DNA of 13,138 bases from Fervidobacterium sp. (GTDB lineage Bacteria; Thermotogota; Thermotogae; Thermotogales; Fervidobacteriaceae): the NCBI GenBank assembly GCA_003526765.1, contig DPXZ01000016.1, forward strand, positions 1 to 13,138, read 5' to 3'. A model generated the notes under the pieces. That model ran no database searches and was not told the origin of the DNA. It saw only the letters and a list, made by a program, of their open reading frames with translations. This document shows positions 6,033-13,138 of the stretch, piece by piece (position 1 is the stretch's first letter; each line of letters opens with the position of its first letter). Position numbers and translations under genes: made by a program.

Positions 6033-7223
6033 TTGGGCACAGCAGCATCGAAAAAAAGAAAGCCCCAGAGAACGGATGGCATAGGTTCAAAGAATAAGTT
6101 AAAGAAGACAGCACTAAAGTTGTTCAGTGAGAACAGTTTTGTGGATGTTTCAATATCCCAAATTACACGATTGTCAAAATTGAGTACAGGTGCATTCTAC
6201 CAATACTATGTGAACAAAGACGAAATATTCCGAGAGATTGTGGACGACTTTTTCAGAAATTTTGATAAAGATGTCAATGGAAACAATCTTAGGGAAGTGA
6301 CAATTAGTTTTGCCAACTATTGTACTAAGAATTCATTGATGACAAAGGCGTTATATCTTAACGAGTATTCTTTTGAATGGATAAGGAACGAGTTCGATGC
6401 TCATCTCTTAAAATTATCGAAGAAATTCGGTTTGTCTTACGTAGAGCACTTCTATTTTTGGGCACCACTAAGGTTCTGCGTGTTCTTCGGCGATTTGTTA
6501 GAAATAAAGATAAACTACGACGAGCTATTTGAGATTATTCTCGAAGGTATCGGTAAAGACTGTCCCAATGAGTTACCTGCGAATATATTCTCCTTTGTTC
6601 CAGAGAGACGCATGATATCGACTGATGAGAGAAGAGAACAGATATTATCGAATGCGGAAAGCCTTTTTGGTACGTATGGATTTAACAAAACACAAGTATA
6701 CGATATAGCACGTTCTACAGGGATTGCAATTGGTACAGTCTATTTGTACTTCGAAAACAAAAAGGAAATTCTACATGAACTAGTGAGAATCATCAGCAAG
6801 GGTTTAAGATACAATGTTAAGTTATCCCTGGAGAAACTTGGAAAGCAGCACAGATTAGTGGAAGAGATAGCTGGTCTGTACGCTTTTGTACAATTTTTCA
6901 GAATCCATTCGAATATGTACAAAATAGTAAGAGAAAGTCAATCTATAGACCATGCGATTGCGAAAGAATACTACCGTTCACTCTACGATTCGTATGTTGC
7001 AGCACTTAAAAAGGCGCTGGAGAAAGGAGAGATTAAGGACTTCAACCTTTCATACATCGCTCTAATGATGATGAGCTATGGCCATTACGCAGGCGAACGG
7101 TATATTTTGTCAGGACGTATCGGAGATCAGAATTCAGAGAGACTCGAAGAATTCTTGAAAGAGCTTTATAGCTATCTTTGCAAAGGACTTGAAGGAAAGG
7201 AATGTTATTCAACTGCTCGGTAG
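6033..7223 (+). CDS. Single-chain tandem TetR/AcrR-type transcriptional regulator
   Basis: 396-residue protein made of two TetR-like units. The first DNA-binding domain spans about residues 20-68 (KKTALKLFSENSF, then STGAFYQYYVNKDEIF), followed by a short ligand-domain-like helical part. The second spans about 199-247 (REQILSNAESLFGTYGF, then IAIGTVYLYFENKKEIL), followed by a fuller C-terminal helical ligand domain. Usual TetR proteins have about 190-210 residues with one HTH and work as homodimers, so this looks like a covalent pseudo-dimer with non-identical HTHs. The start is TTG at 6033, supported by GAGGTG 7 bases upstream. A basic tail (KKRK) lies at residues 7-10. The gene sits between the KAS III-like gene and the binding-protein gene, so it likely regulates this locus, with the transported compound or its CoA ester as a plausible effector. 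Confidence 0.87.
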   Translation: MGTAASKKRKPQRTDGIGSKNKLKKTALKLFSENSFVDVSISQITRLSKLSTGAFYQYYVNKDEIFREIVDDFFRNFDKDVNGNNLREVTISFANYCTKNSLMTKALYLNEYSFEWIRNEFDAHLLKLSKKFGLSYVEHFYFWAPLRFCVFFGDLLEIKINYDELFEIILEGIGKDCPNELPANIFSFVPERRMISTDERREQILSNAESLFGTYGFNKTQVYDIARSTGIAIGTVYLYFENKKEILHELVRIISKGLRYNVKLSLEKLGKQHRLVEEIAGLYAFVQFFRIHSNMYKIVRESQSIDHAIAKEYYRSLYDSYVAALKKALEKGEIKDFNLSYIALMMMSYGHYAGERYILSGRIGDQNSERLEEFLKELYSYLCKGLEGKECYSTAR

Positions 7224-7274
7224 TTGATAATTCGAGTTTTTGTTTTTTCCACAAATGCGAGGAGGTGAAACAAG

Positions 7275-8438
7275 ATGAAAAGGTTAGTGGGTATTCTCAT
7301 TATTTTAGTATTATCTATCAGCATTTTCGCAGAAGTAGGGGTTTATCAAGACAAAGTAGTTGTTGGATCGTTCCAAGCATTATCCGGCCCATATGCAGTT
7401 ATAGGTCAGGAAATGACCAAAGGAATGAAAGCGTATTTCAACTGGATCAACAAGCGCGGCGGTGTTTATGGAAGAAAGATAGAACTCATAGTTGCTGATG
7501 ATCAACTGAATCCAGCGAAAACGGTTGTTGAGGTAAAGAGATTGGTTGAGCAAGATAAAGTATTTGCACTTGTCGGTGGACTTGGCACATATGGCTGTTT
7601 GGCAGTTATGGACTATGTAGAGCAGAACAAAGTTCCGTTTGTCTATCAAGGTTCCGGTGCTTCCCAGCTCGTACTACCTCCGAAAAAATATATATTTGCA
7701 GTCCAGCCAGACTACACACTTGAAGGTGCACTGATAGCAAAATACGTTGCAGAGATTGCAAAGTTCAAAAATCCTGCGATTGTATATATGAACAACGATG
7801 TTGGACTCGAAGGATACGCAGCATTCAAAGGAGAGCTTGCAAAGTACAAGATGACGCCATCTGTTGAAATTTCCTACAATCCGGCAGATACAGATTACAG
7901 TGGCTTGGTTATTAAACTCGTGGATAAGAATCCTGATGTAGTAGTGGTCTATGGTTTACTGACAGACACAGTAAGATGGGTTAAGACGATAAGAGATTAC
8001 GGTTTAAATAGTAAAGTTATCACAACGTATGCGAATGCCGATCCATCGTTCTTGACGTTAGCAGGCAAGTATGCAGAAGGTGTCATATTCACAGGTTGGG
8101 TACCTCTTCCGACACCAGATAGGCCAGCATTCGTCAGAGATTATCAACGTGCAGTTTCCATACATCAAGAAACTTATGCAAAGGAATTGCCATCATCGTA
8201 CGCAGTTGCCGGTTTCATAGCCGCAGAAGTCTTCACAGAAGGTCTCATCAGAGCGGGGAAAAATCTGACAAGAGAAGGCTTAGTTAAGGCACTTGAAAGT
8301 TTTAAACACTGGGATGGTATTCTTTCGAAGGATATAACTTGGGGACCAAATCTAAGGCGTGGTAAATCATCACTCTACTTCTTGGCGGTAAAGGGTAATC
8401 AATTTGTCCCACTCACAGATTTGATACAGTATCAATAA
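7275..8438 (+). CDS. HAAT-family ABC transporter substrate-binding protein (LivK/LivJ type)
   Basis: 387-residue periplasmic binding protein of the branched-chain amino acid type (Peripla_BP_6, type I fold). Residues 1-19 form a Sec signal peptide (Lys-Arg, then a hydrophobic run ending IFA) with likely cleavage before E20. There is no lipobox Cys, so it should be soluble in the periplasm or under the toga. The mature protein starts VVVGSFQALSGPYA, then GGVYGRKIEL and VADDQLNPAKTV, the typical first lobe, and continues with the hinge-region blocks ALVGGLGTYG and NKVPFVYQGSG. GGAGGTGA lies 9 bases before the ATG, and the gene starts 51 bases after the regulator gene. The transport genes follow after a hairpin. 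This family binds leucine-type amino acids, but also amides, urea, aromatic acids and other small organic acids; the ligand is not predictable here. Confidence 0.9.
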   Translation: MKRLVGILIILVLSISIFAEVGVYQDKVVVGSFQALSGPYAVIGQEMTKGMKAYFNWINKRGGVYGRKIELIVADDQLNPAKTVVEVKRLVEQDKVFALVGGLGTYGCLAVMDYVEQNKVPFVYQGSGASQLVLPPKKYIFAVQPDYTLEGALIAKYVAEIAKFKNPAIVYMNNDVGLEGYAAFKGELAKYKMTPSVEISYNPADTDYSGLVIKLVDKNPDVVVVYGLLTDTVRWVKTIRDYGLNSKVITTYANADPSFLTLAGKYAEGVIFTGWVPLPTPDRPAFVRDYQRAVSIHQETYAKELPSSYAVAGFIAAEVFTEGLIRAGKNLTREGLVKALESFKHWDGILSKDITWGPNLRRGKSSLYFLAVKGNQFVPLTDLIQYQ

Positions 8439-8452
8439 GCATAAACACTTTA

Positions 8453-8489
8453 GCGGGCCTCGGGTAATTGTTTATTTCCTGAGACCCGC
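8453..8489 (+). terminator. Intra-operon hairpin after the binding-protein gene
   Basis: GCGGGCCTCGGG (8453-8464) pairs with CCTGAGACCCGC (8478-8489): 12 positions with one mismatch and one G-T wobble, 13-base loop. The tail ATTTGAATCTTAG is not a strong U tract. It probably acts as a partial terminator or 3' stabiliser that keeps binding-protein mRNA more abundant than the downstream transporter mRNA. I find no convincing promoter between it and the next gene. Confidence 0.65.
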
Positions 8490-8590
8490 ATTTGAATCTT
8501 AGTTTCTCTCATCCCTTATTTTCATACCATATTTCCACATTTCTACAGACAAATTAATGAAAACATCATTTCTTAAGGAGTGGTTGAAAA

Positions 8591-9364
8591 GTGCTAAAGA
8601 TTGAAAATGTTACTGTGAGGTTTTCTGGGCTTGTTGCAGTTGATAATCTTACGATGGAAGTACAGAATAACTCTATACACTCATTAATAGGTCCAAACGG
8701 CGCTGGAAAAACGACAGTATTCAATGTAATATCTGGATTGGTAAAGCATTCCGGAAATGTGTACATAGATGGTACAGACATCACTAAGGTACCCGCACAC
8801 AAAAGGGTAAATTACGGGTTGGGTAGAAGCTTTCAGAACGTCATCATATTCAAGTATTTAACTGTCCTGCAAAACCTCATGCTGGGCTATCATCATAACC
8901 TGAGGTACAATATCTGTGATGAACTGGTTCAAACTAACAAATACGATAAATTCGAAAGGCTTGCAAAGATGCGTGCTGTAGAAGTTGCAGATATTATTGG
9001 CATCAAGAATTTATTGGCAGTACCAGCTGGTGGACTTCCTTACGGTTATCAGAAACTTATAGATGTTGCCAGAGCATTGATGAGCGAGCCAAAAATACTC
9101 CTTCTCGACGAGCCTGCCGCTGGCTTGACGGAGAAGGAATCAGATATGTTAAAAGAAAGAATTAGAAAAATAAAAGAAAATTCGATTACAGTATTTTTGA
9201 TAGAACACGATATGAGAATGGTTATGGATATTTCCGATAGAATTACTGTACTGAACTTCGGTAAAAAGATTACAGAAGGTACACCAGAAACAGTTGTTAA
9301 TGATCCAGAAGTGATAAGCGCATATCTTGGAACGGGCCTTGAAGAGGTGAGAGAAAATGGCTAA
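8591..9364 (+). CDS. HAAT-family ABC transporter ATP-binding protein, LivG type
   Basis: 257-residue cytoplasmic ATPase that powers the importer as a heterodimer with the next gene's product. Walker A GPNGAGKTT is at 34-42, the Q-loop Gln at Q82 (RSFQNV), the signature LPYGY at 149-153, Walker B ILLLDE at 169-174 and the H-loop LIEHD with H206. The Tyr at the fifth signature position, where LivG proteins normally have Gln (LSYGQQ), is a small oddity. The extended C-terminus (EGTPETVVNDPEVISAYLG) is typical of LivG. The start is GTG at 8591 with AAGGAG 10 bases upstream. It overlaps the next gene by 8 bases, a sign of translational coupling. Confidence 0.93.
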   Translation: MLKIENVTVRFSGLVAVDNLTMEVQNNSIHSLIGPNGAGKTTVFNVISGLVKHSGNVYIDGTDITKVPAHKRVNYGLGRSFQNVIIFKYLTVLQNLMLGYHHNLRYNICDELVQTNKYDKFERLAKMRAVEVADIIGIKNLLAVPAGGLPYGYQKLIDVARALMSEPKILLLDEPAAGLTEKESDMLKERIRKIKENSITVFLIEHDMRMVMDISDRITVLNFGKKITEGTPETVVNDPEVISAYLGTGLEEVRENG

Positions 9365-10070
9365 TAATAGTAAGAACATAGAAGTAAAAAATCTGCAAGT
9401 TTGGTACGGCCCGGTCCATGCAGTTAAAGGTATCGATTTGTCCATCAAAGGGGGTAGTATCACAACTATATTGGGCGCAAATGGTGCTGGGAAATCTACT
9501 ACGCTCAAGGCTCTTGCAGGTGGGGTTAAGTACACCGGTAGTATTTCCGTTGGTGATGAAATTATCGATGCATTGCCAGTTCACAAGAGAGTAGAAAAGG
9601 GCATTGTCTTGTGTCCAGAAGGTAGGGGAATATTTTATTCAATGACCGTTAAGGAAAATCTCTTGGCAGGAGCGTATAGAAACAAGAAAGTAGATTACTC
9701 ATCAGTTCTTGATATCTTTCCTGTGCTGAAAGATAGGATAAACCAAATTGCAGGAACTCTCTCAGGTGGTGAGCAGCAGATGTTGGCTATTGCAAGAGCG
9801 CTAATGAGTAATCCATCTTATCTATTACTTGATGAACCTTCGTTAGGATTGGCACCTGTTATCATACAGAAAATAGCCGAAGTGATAAAGAGAATAAATA
9901 GTTCTGGAATAACGGTTGTCTTGGTAGAGCAAAATACATCTCTCGCCTTGAGCATTGCAAATTATGCCTATGTTCTTGAAAATGGCAAGGTCGCATTGCA
10001 TGGTGTACCTTCAGATTTGTTGAAGAGTGATGTAATCCGAGAAAAGTACCTCGGAGGTGTTGCAAAATGA
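9357..10070 (+). CDS. HAAT-family ABC transporter ATP-binding protein, LivF type
   Basis: 237-residue second ATPase of the importer. Walker A GANGAGKST is at 40-48, the LivF-typical CPEGRGIF at 86-93, the canonical signature LSGGEQQ at 135-141 and Walker B YLLLDE at 155-160. The H-loop is LVEQN, with Gln (Q192) instead of His, as is usual in LivF. GAGGTGA inside the end of the LivG-type gene serves as ribosome binding site. The stop codon overlaps the next start as ATGA (10067-10070). All features fit a functional partner of the LivG-type subunit. Confidence 0.93.
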   Translation: MANNSKNIEVKNLQVWYGPVHAVKGIDLSIKGGSITTILGANGAGKSTTLKALAGGVKYTGSISVGDEIIDALPVHKRVEKGIVLCPEGRGIFYSMTVKENLLAGAYRNKKVDYSSVLDIFPVLKDRINQIAGTLSGGEQQMLAIARALMSNPSYLLLDEPSLGLAPVIIQKIAEVIKRINSSGITVVLVEQNTSLALSIANYAYVLENGKVALHGVPSDLLKSDVIREKYLGGVAK

Positions 10071-10945
10071 TGAATCAAATCATATTGGGACTTTCAACGG
10101 GTGCAACATATTCTTTAGTTGCAATTGGGTTAGTTATGATGTACAAAGTCAGCGGGGTTATGAATTTTGCTTATGCAAACATGGGCATGTTTGTAACGTA
10201 CCTCATATGGTGGTTGGCAACAGGTGCGGGCGTAAATCTGTACGTCAGCATAGCAATAGGTATTGCATTTGCTGCGGTTATGGGAGTAGTCGTTGAACGT
10301 TATGGACTAAGGCCTATCAGGCATCTTTCTCATGCATCGATGTTGATTGTAACGTTTGGTATTTTGATGATTTTGGAAGGTTTGGCTATGCAAATTTGGG
10401 GAACAGATTACAAAGCTTTCCCAGAACTGGTAACGGGTGCTCCATACGTATTTAGAGGAGATTTTGGCATCTTCGTTTTAAGGCGTCAAGATATACTAAT
10501 TTTCTCCATTCTAATAGCTGTATCCATTGCACTCTTGATTTTCACAAGATATACAAAGTTTGGTATAGCTGTGAGAGCTGTCTCTGAGAACGAAGAGACT
10601 GCAGGATACATGGGCATAAACGTTGGTTCGGTGCTTGCGTTCTCTTGGGGGTTTGGTGCATCGATGGCTGCAGTTGTTGGCATTGTGGCCGCACCAAAGG
10701 TATTTGTCTCACCTACCATGTTGACATACTATCAGATTCAAGGATTCACTGCTGCTGTACTAGGCGGATTTGAAACATTTACAGGCGCTGTCTTCGGTGG
10801 GCTTATATTAGGCGTAATAGAAAAATTGGTCGGCAATTACATATCTGAAGGATTCAAAGCAACGATCTCACTAGTCATAATAATTATCGTGTTGATATTC
10901 TTCCCAAAAGGCTTGTTTGGTAGGAATGTAAGGGGGCGTGTGTAA
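10067..10945 (+). CDS. HAAT-family ABC transporter permease, LivH type
   Basis: 292-residue inner-membrane permease with about eight hydrophobic segments. It begins with the LivH hallmark IILGLSTGATYSLVAIGL and continues with MNFAYANMGM, where LivH proteins usually read NFAHGE. The cytoplasmic coupling loop is FGIAVRAVSENEETAGYMGIN, the segment that docks on the ATPases, and the protein ends with the family motif FFPKGLFGR. Two adjacent ATG codons (10067 and 10070) are possible starts. The stop TAA shares one base with the next ATG (TAATG), so translation is tightly coupled to the LivM-type gene. It pairs with that permease to form the channel. Confidence 0.93.
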   Translation: MMNQIILGLSTGATYSLVAIGLVMMYKVSGVMNFAYANMGMFVTYLIWWLATGAGVNLYVSIAIGIAFAAVMGVVVERYGLRPIRHLSHASMLIVTFGILMILEGLAMQIWGTDYKAFPELVTGAPYVFRGDFGIFVLRRQDILIFSILIAVSIALLIFTRYTKFGIAVRAVSENEETAGYMGINVGSVLAFSWGFGASMAAVVGIVAAPKVFVSPTMLTYYQIQGFTAAVLGGFETFTGAVFGGLILGVIEKLVGNYISEGFKATISLVIIIIVLIFFPKGLFGRNVRGRV

Positions 10946-12645
10946 TGATCTGGGTAGTTCTTGCAATAATTCCATTCTTGCTGATGAAAAATGCTTTCAT
11001 TATAACGATTCTAACACTCGTTGGTGTTTACACAATCGCTTCCATGGGATTAAACATAATAATGGGTTATTCAGGACAGATTTCGATTGGTCATGCGGCA
11101 TTTATGAGTATAGGTGCATATACTTCCACTCTACTTGTTATGCACTACAACGTCCCAGTTATTTTTGGTATCTTTGCTGGTGGAGCGGTTGCATTCTTAT
11201 TTGGTTTGGTGATAGGTTTTCCCGCATTACGACTTTCAGGGTTCTATCTTGCCATTGCAACGATGGGATTCGTTGTGGCAATAGAGCAATTGATGGGTTC
11301 TTTGGAAAGCGTGACAGGTGGTCATGCTGGTATCAGAAGTATACCATTTGAACATATGTGGAATTCAGATGTTGAAAAATATCTCCTTGTTCTTGCATTT
11401 GCATTTATCTGCTACGTCCTTATGAATAGAATGATGCACGCAAAGACTGGGCGTGCATGGATGGCTATCAGAGAGAATGAAATAGCTGCTTCTGTTGTAG
11501 GTATAAACACAGCAAAGTACAAAATTCTTGCATTTGCTATTGGTTCGATGATGGCAGGTATCGCCGGTGCCTTGTATGCACACGTTATAGGCTACATCGC
11601 ACCAAGTGATTTTGGACTATCAAAATCGCTCGATTTGTTAGCTATATCCGTTATCGGCGGTATGGCATCTGTAGACGGTCCATTGTATGGTTCATTGATA
11701 TACGTTGCAATGCCATTTCTCTTCAGCAGAACGCATATCTCTATGTCAATAGTATTTGGTATCATTTTGATTTTCGTAGTTATGTTCATGCCACTTGGGA
11801 TCAGCTACTATTTTTACTTGTTCAGGATAAAGTATCTGAATCGGATCGTTTCATTTTTTAAAAAGAGCAGAAGGCCTTATGGACAATTCATCGATACAAG
11901 CATGGGCAAGATACATTATATAAAGCATGGGAACGGAAAGATACCGGTCGTGCTTATACATGGAAATTTCGTCTCTGCAAGATTCTTTGAACCTTTTTTG
12001 AAAAGGCTCCCGGATAAATATACGGCATACTGTCCAGACTTGCCAAATTTTGGTTTTTCCGACGAACTACCAGGCGACGTAACGTTAGATGGCTATGCTA
12101 AAGCCGTCGAGGCATTCGTAGATGCATTGGGGCTAAATAATTTCATACTCGTCGGTCATTCCCTAGGTGGTGGCGTTGTGATCTCATATGCAATAAAGAA
12201 CCAATCGAAGATCAAAAAGCTTATACTCATCGATAGTGCACCCATCAATAGTATGAACATTTCAACTGAATCACACACTGTGCTGAACATATATAGATAT
12301 AACCCGCAAATGATAAAATCTTCGTTAATGTTCAATGCACCTATGTACCCAGATGAGCAATTCTTTGATAGGATGGCTGCTGATGCACTTAGGATGGCCC
12401 CGAAAGCGTTTGTAGGGAATTCCGTTGCATTATCAAATTATGATTACAGAGAACAAGCAAAGAATCTGAATATCCCTGTCTATGTTGTATATGGTGACAA
12501 GGATGCTATCATAACTTCAGAGGAAATGAAAAGAACTGCCGAAAGTTTCCCAAATAGTAGGTTCATCTTGCTAAAAGACATTGGGCACAGTTCGATTATT
12601 GAATCTCCTGATGATATCATCAAATTACTTGAAGAAGAGAAATAG
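10945..12645 (+). CDS. LivM-type ABC permease fused to a C-terminal alpha/beta-hydrolase
   Basis: 566-residue two-domain protein. Residues 1 to about 292 are a complete LivM-type permease: LNIIMGYSGQISIGHAAF (36-53), FPALRLSGFYLAIATMGF (92-109), the coupling loop RAWMAIRENEIAASVVGIN (170-188) and the usual permease end FMPLG (281-285). A basic linker (about 293-312, with RIK and FFKKSRR) leads to an alpha/beta-hydrolase from about 315. Oxyanion HGN is at 339-341, the nucleophile elbow GHSLGG has S406, the acid is D520 in YGDKD, and the base is H548 in DIGHSS. LivM proteins normally stop near 290-330 residues. By the positive-inside rule the linker puts the hydrolase in the cytoplasm, where imported substrate emerges. 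No ATG or ribosome binding site suits a separate hydrolase start: the only nearby Met, M320, would remove the first strand. The fusion is seen; an ester, amide or C-C bond substrate is inferred. Confidence 0.92.
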   Translation: MIWVVLAIIPFLLMKNAFIITILTLVGVYTIASMGLNIIMGYSGQISIGHAAFMSIGAYTSTLLVMHYNVPVIFGIFAGGAVAFLFGLVIGFPALRLSGFYLAIATMGFVVAIEQLMGSLESVTGGHAGIRSIPFEHMWNSDVEKYLLVLAFAFICYVLMNRMMHAKTGRAWMAIRENEIAASVVGINTAKYKILAFAIGSMMAGIAGALYAHVIGYIAPSDFGLSKSLDLLAISVIGGMASVDGPLYGSLIYVAMPFLFSRTHISMSIVFGIILIFVVMFMPLGISYYFYLFRIKYLNRIVSFFKKSRRPYGQFIDTSMGKIHYIKHGNGKIPVVLIHGNFVSARFFEPFLKRLPDKYTAYCPDLPNFGFSDELPGDVTLDGYAKAVEAFVDALGLNNFILVGHSLGGGVVISYAIKNQSKIKKLILIDSAPINSMNISTESHTVLNIYRYNPQMIKSSLMFNAPMYPDEQFFDRMAADALRMAPKAFVGNSVALSNYDYREQAKNLNIPVYVVYGDKDAIITSEEMKRTAESFPNSRFILLKDIGHSSIIESPDDIIKLLEEEK

Positions 12646-12682
12646 ATAGGTAGTTAAGATAGTTATTGTGACGATCGTTGAT

Positions 12683-13138
12683 TCACCCAGGTGTGTTTGA
12701 TATGTAAGAGTCCTTGATACCCAGCATTTCTCTCATTTGATTTATCTTTTCAACTAAGAATGCAGTTGCACGGACATCATCTTCGTTGTATCTCAGTATT
12801 TCTGATAGTACGTTTTCATCGTTTGACTCGATGTAATCTCTGTAAGAATCTATTACAGCAAATCCGTTCAAATCCGTTCTCCACTTGAAGCCAAAATATC
12901 TGGCTATTGTTTTAAGAGAATACGAAGGTAGAGGTAATGCGATACACTCACTGTATATTTTGTATACATCTATAAACCTTCCGAATAAGTTGTTCGGAAG
13001 GTCTATTTTATATTTCTTTGCCAGCTTTCTGAAACGCACCAACTCGTAAGAATGATAATGATATATAGGCCTATCATCGTTCATCAAATATGCAATAGTG
13101 GATTCAAATGTCTCCTTTTCTTCCAATGGATCTCGTGC
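12683..13138 (-). CDS. RecB-like/RNase H-fold nuclease, C-terminal part (gene runs past the window end)
   Basis: At least 151 residues, open to the window edge on the minus strand, so the start lies outside; a TTG at 13124-13126 is most likely internal. The sequence resembles the RNase_H_2 domain at the C-terminus of TM0106-type predicted RecB-family nucleases: IYHYHSYEL, a conserved SLKTIARYFGFKWR helix with following loop, and RYNEDDVRAT, the terminal acidic motif of DEDD-type exonuclease folds with the last metal-binding Asp. Such proteins are thought to act on DNA or RNA, but their role is not well known. It is convergent with the transporter operon, with only 37 bases between the stop codons and no clear terminator. 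The family call is fairly good; activity is not established. Confidence 0.72.
   Translation of the reverse strand, partial: ARDPLEEKETFESTIAYLMNDDRPIYHYHSYELVRFRKLAKKYKIDLPNNLFGRFIDVYKIYSECIALPLPSYSLKTIARYFGFKWRTDLNGFAVIDSYRDYIESNDENVLSEILRYNEDDVRATAFLVEKINQMREMLGIKDSYISNTPG

Noticed and set aside
7202..7498. Open frame overlapping the end of the TetR gene and the start of the binding-protein gene
   Set aside because: It is rich in Cys, Ser and Arg, has no family resemblance and lies out of frame over two strongly supported genes. It is a shadow frame.
11854..11864. T6A5 homopolymer in the linker as a possible frameshift that creates a false fusion
   Set aside because: Both domains are in one uninterrupted frame, the linker is of plausible length and composition, and there is no start codon with a ribosome binding site that would give a complete separate hydrolase. 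Kept only as a point to check.
12646..12682. Terminator of the transporter operon in the convergent gap
   Set aside because: Only a short self-complementary ACGATCGT (12671-12678) is present, with no stem-loop plus U tract, so I do not call a terminator.
1..13138. CRISPR arrays, insertion sequences, tRNA/rRNA genes
   Set aside because: No regularly spaced repeats, transposase motifs, terminal inverted repeats or RNA gene signatures were seen on reading both strands.

Overview
The window looks like a chromosomal segment of a thermophilic member of the Thermotogales, most likely Fervidobacterium or a close relative. This is inferred from the moderate AT-rich composition, the purine-rich GGAGGTG-type ribosome binding sites with ATG, GTG and TTG starts, the Lys/Glu/Ile/Tyr-rich proteins, and family content typical of that order (M32 carboxypeptidase, a short cytoplasmic GH13 enzyme, a DUF4438 protein like T. 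maritima TM1086). No search was run, so the genus is a guess. There are no mobile elements, RNA genes or CRISPR arrays.

Left part (1-4650): the 3' part of an M32 metallocarboxypeptidase gene converges on a GH13 neopullulanase/cyclomaltodextrinase-like gene, and the two share a bidirectional terminator. The GH13 promoter carries a perfect 13-bp palindrome over its -35 box, a good operator candidate. Divergent from it are a small FMN nitroreductase gene and a DUF4438 gene, closed by a strong terminator.

Central and right part (4650-12650): a 379-base intergenic region with two promoter candidates and a set of repeated ATTCA(T/C)A sites leads into seven co-directional genes. They encode a KAS III-like thiolase-fold protein, a single-chain tandem TetR regulator, and a complete branched-chain-amino-acid-type (HAAT/Liv) ABC importer: binding protein, two ATPases and two permeases. 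The last permease (LivM type) continues in frame into a complete alpha/beta-hydrolase with an intact Ser-Asp-His triad. The KAS III-like protein keeps the active-site Cys but has Thr and Tyr where the family has the catalytic His and Asn.

My reading is that this is a dedicated uptake-and-processing locus. A periplasmic binding protein would capture a small organic acid, ester, amide or similar compound, the importer would bring it in, and the tethered hydrolase would cleave it at the inner face of the membrane. The KAS III-like protein would handle or sense an acyl thioester, and the tandem TetR protein would control the locus in response to the substrate or its CoA derivative. The gene content, the fusion and the residue changes are seen directly; the pathway is inference and the substrate is unknown. 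The window ends in the 3' part of a convergent gene for a RecB-like/RNase H-fold nuclease.
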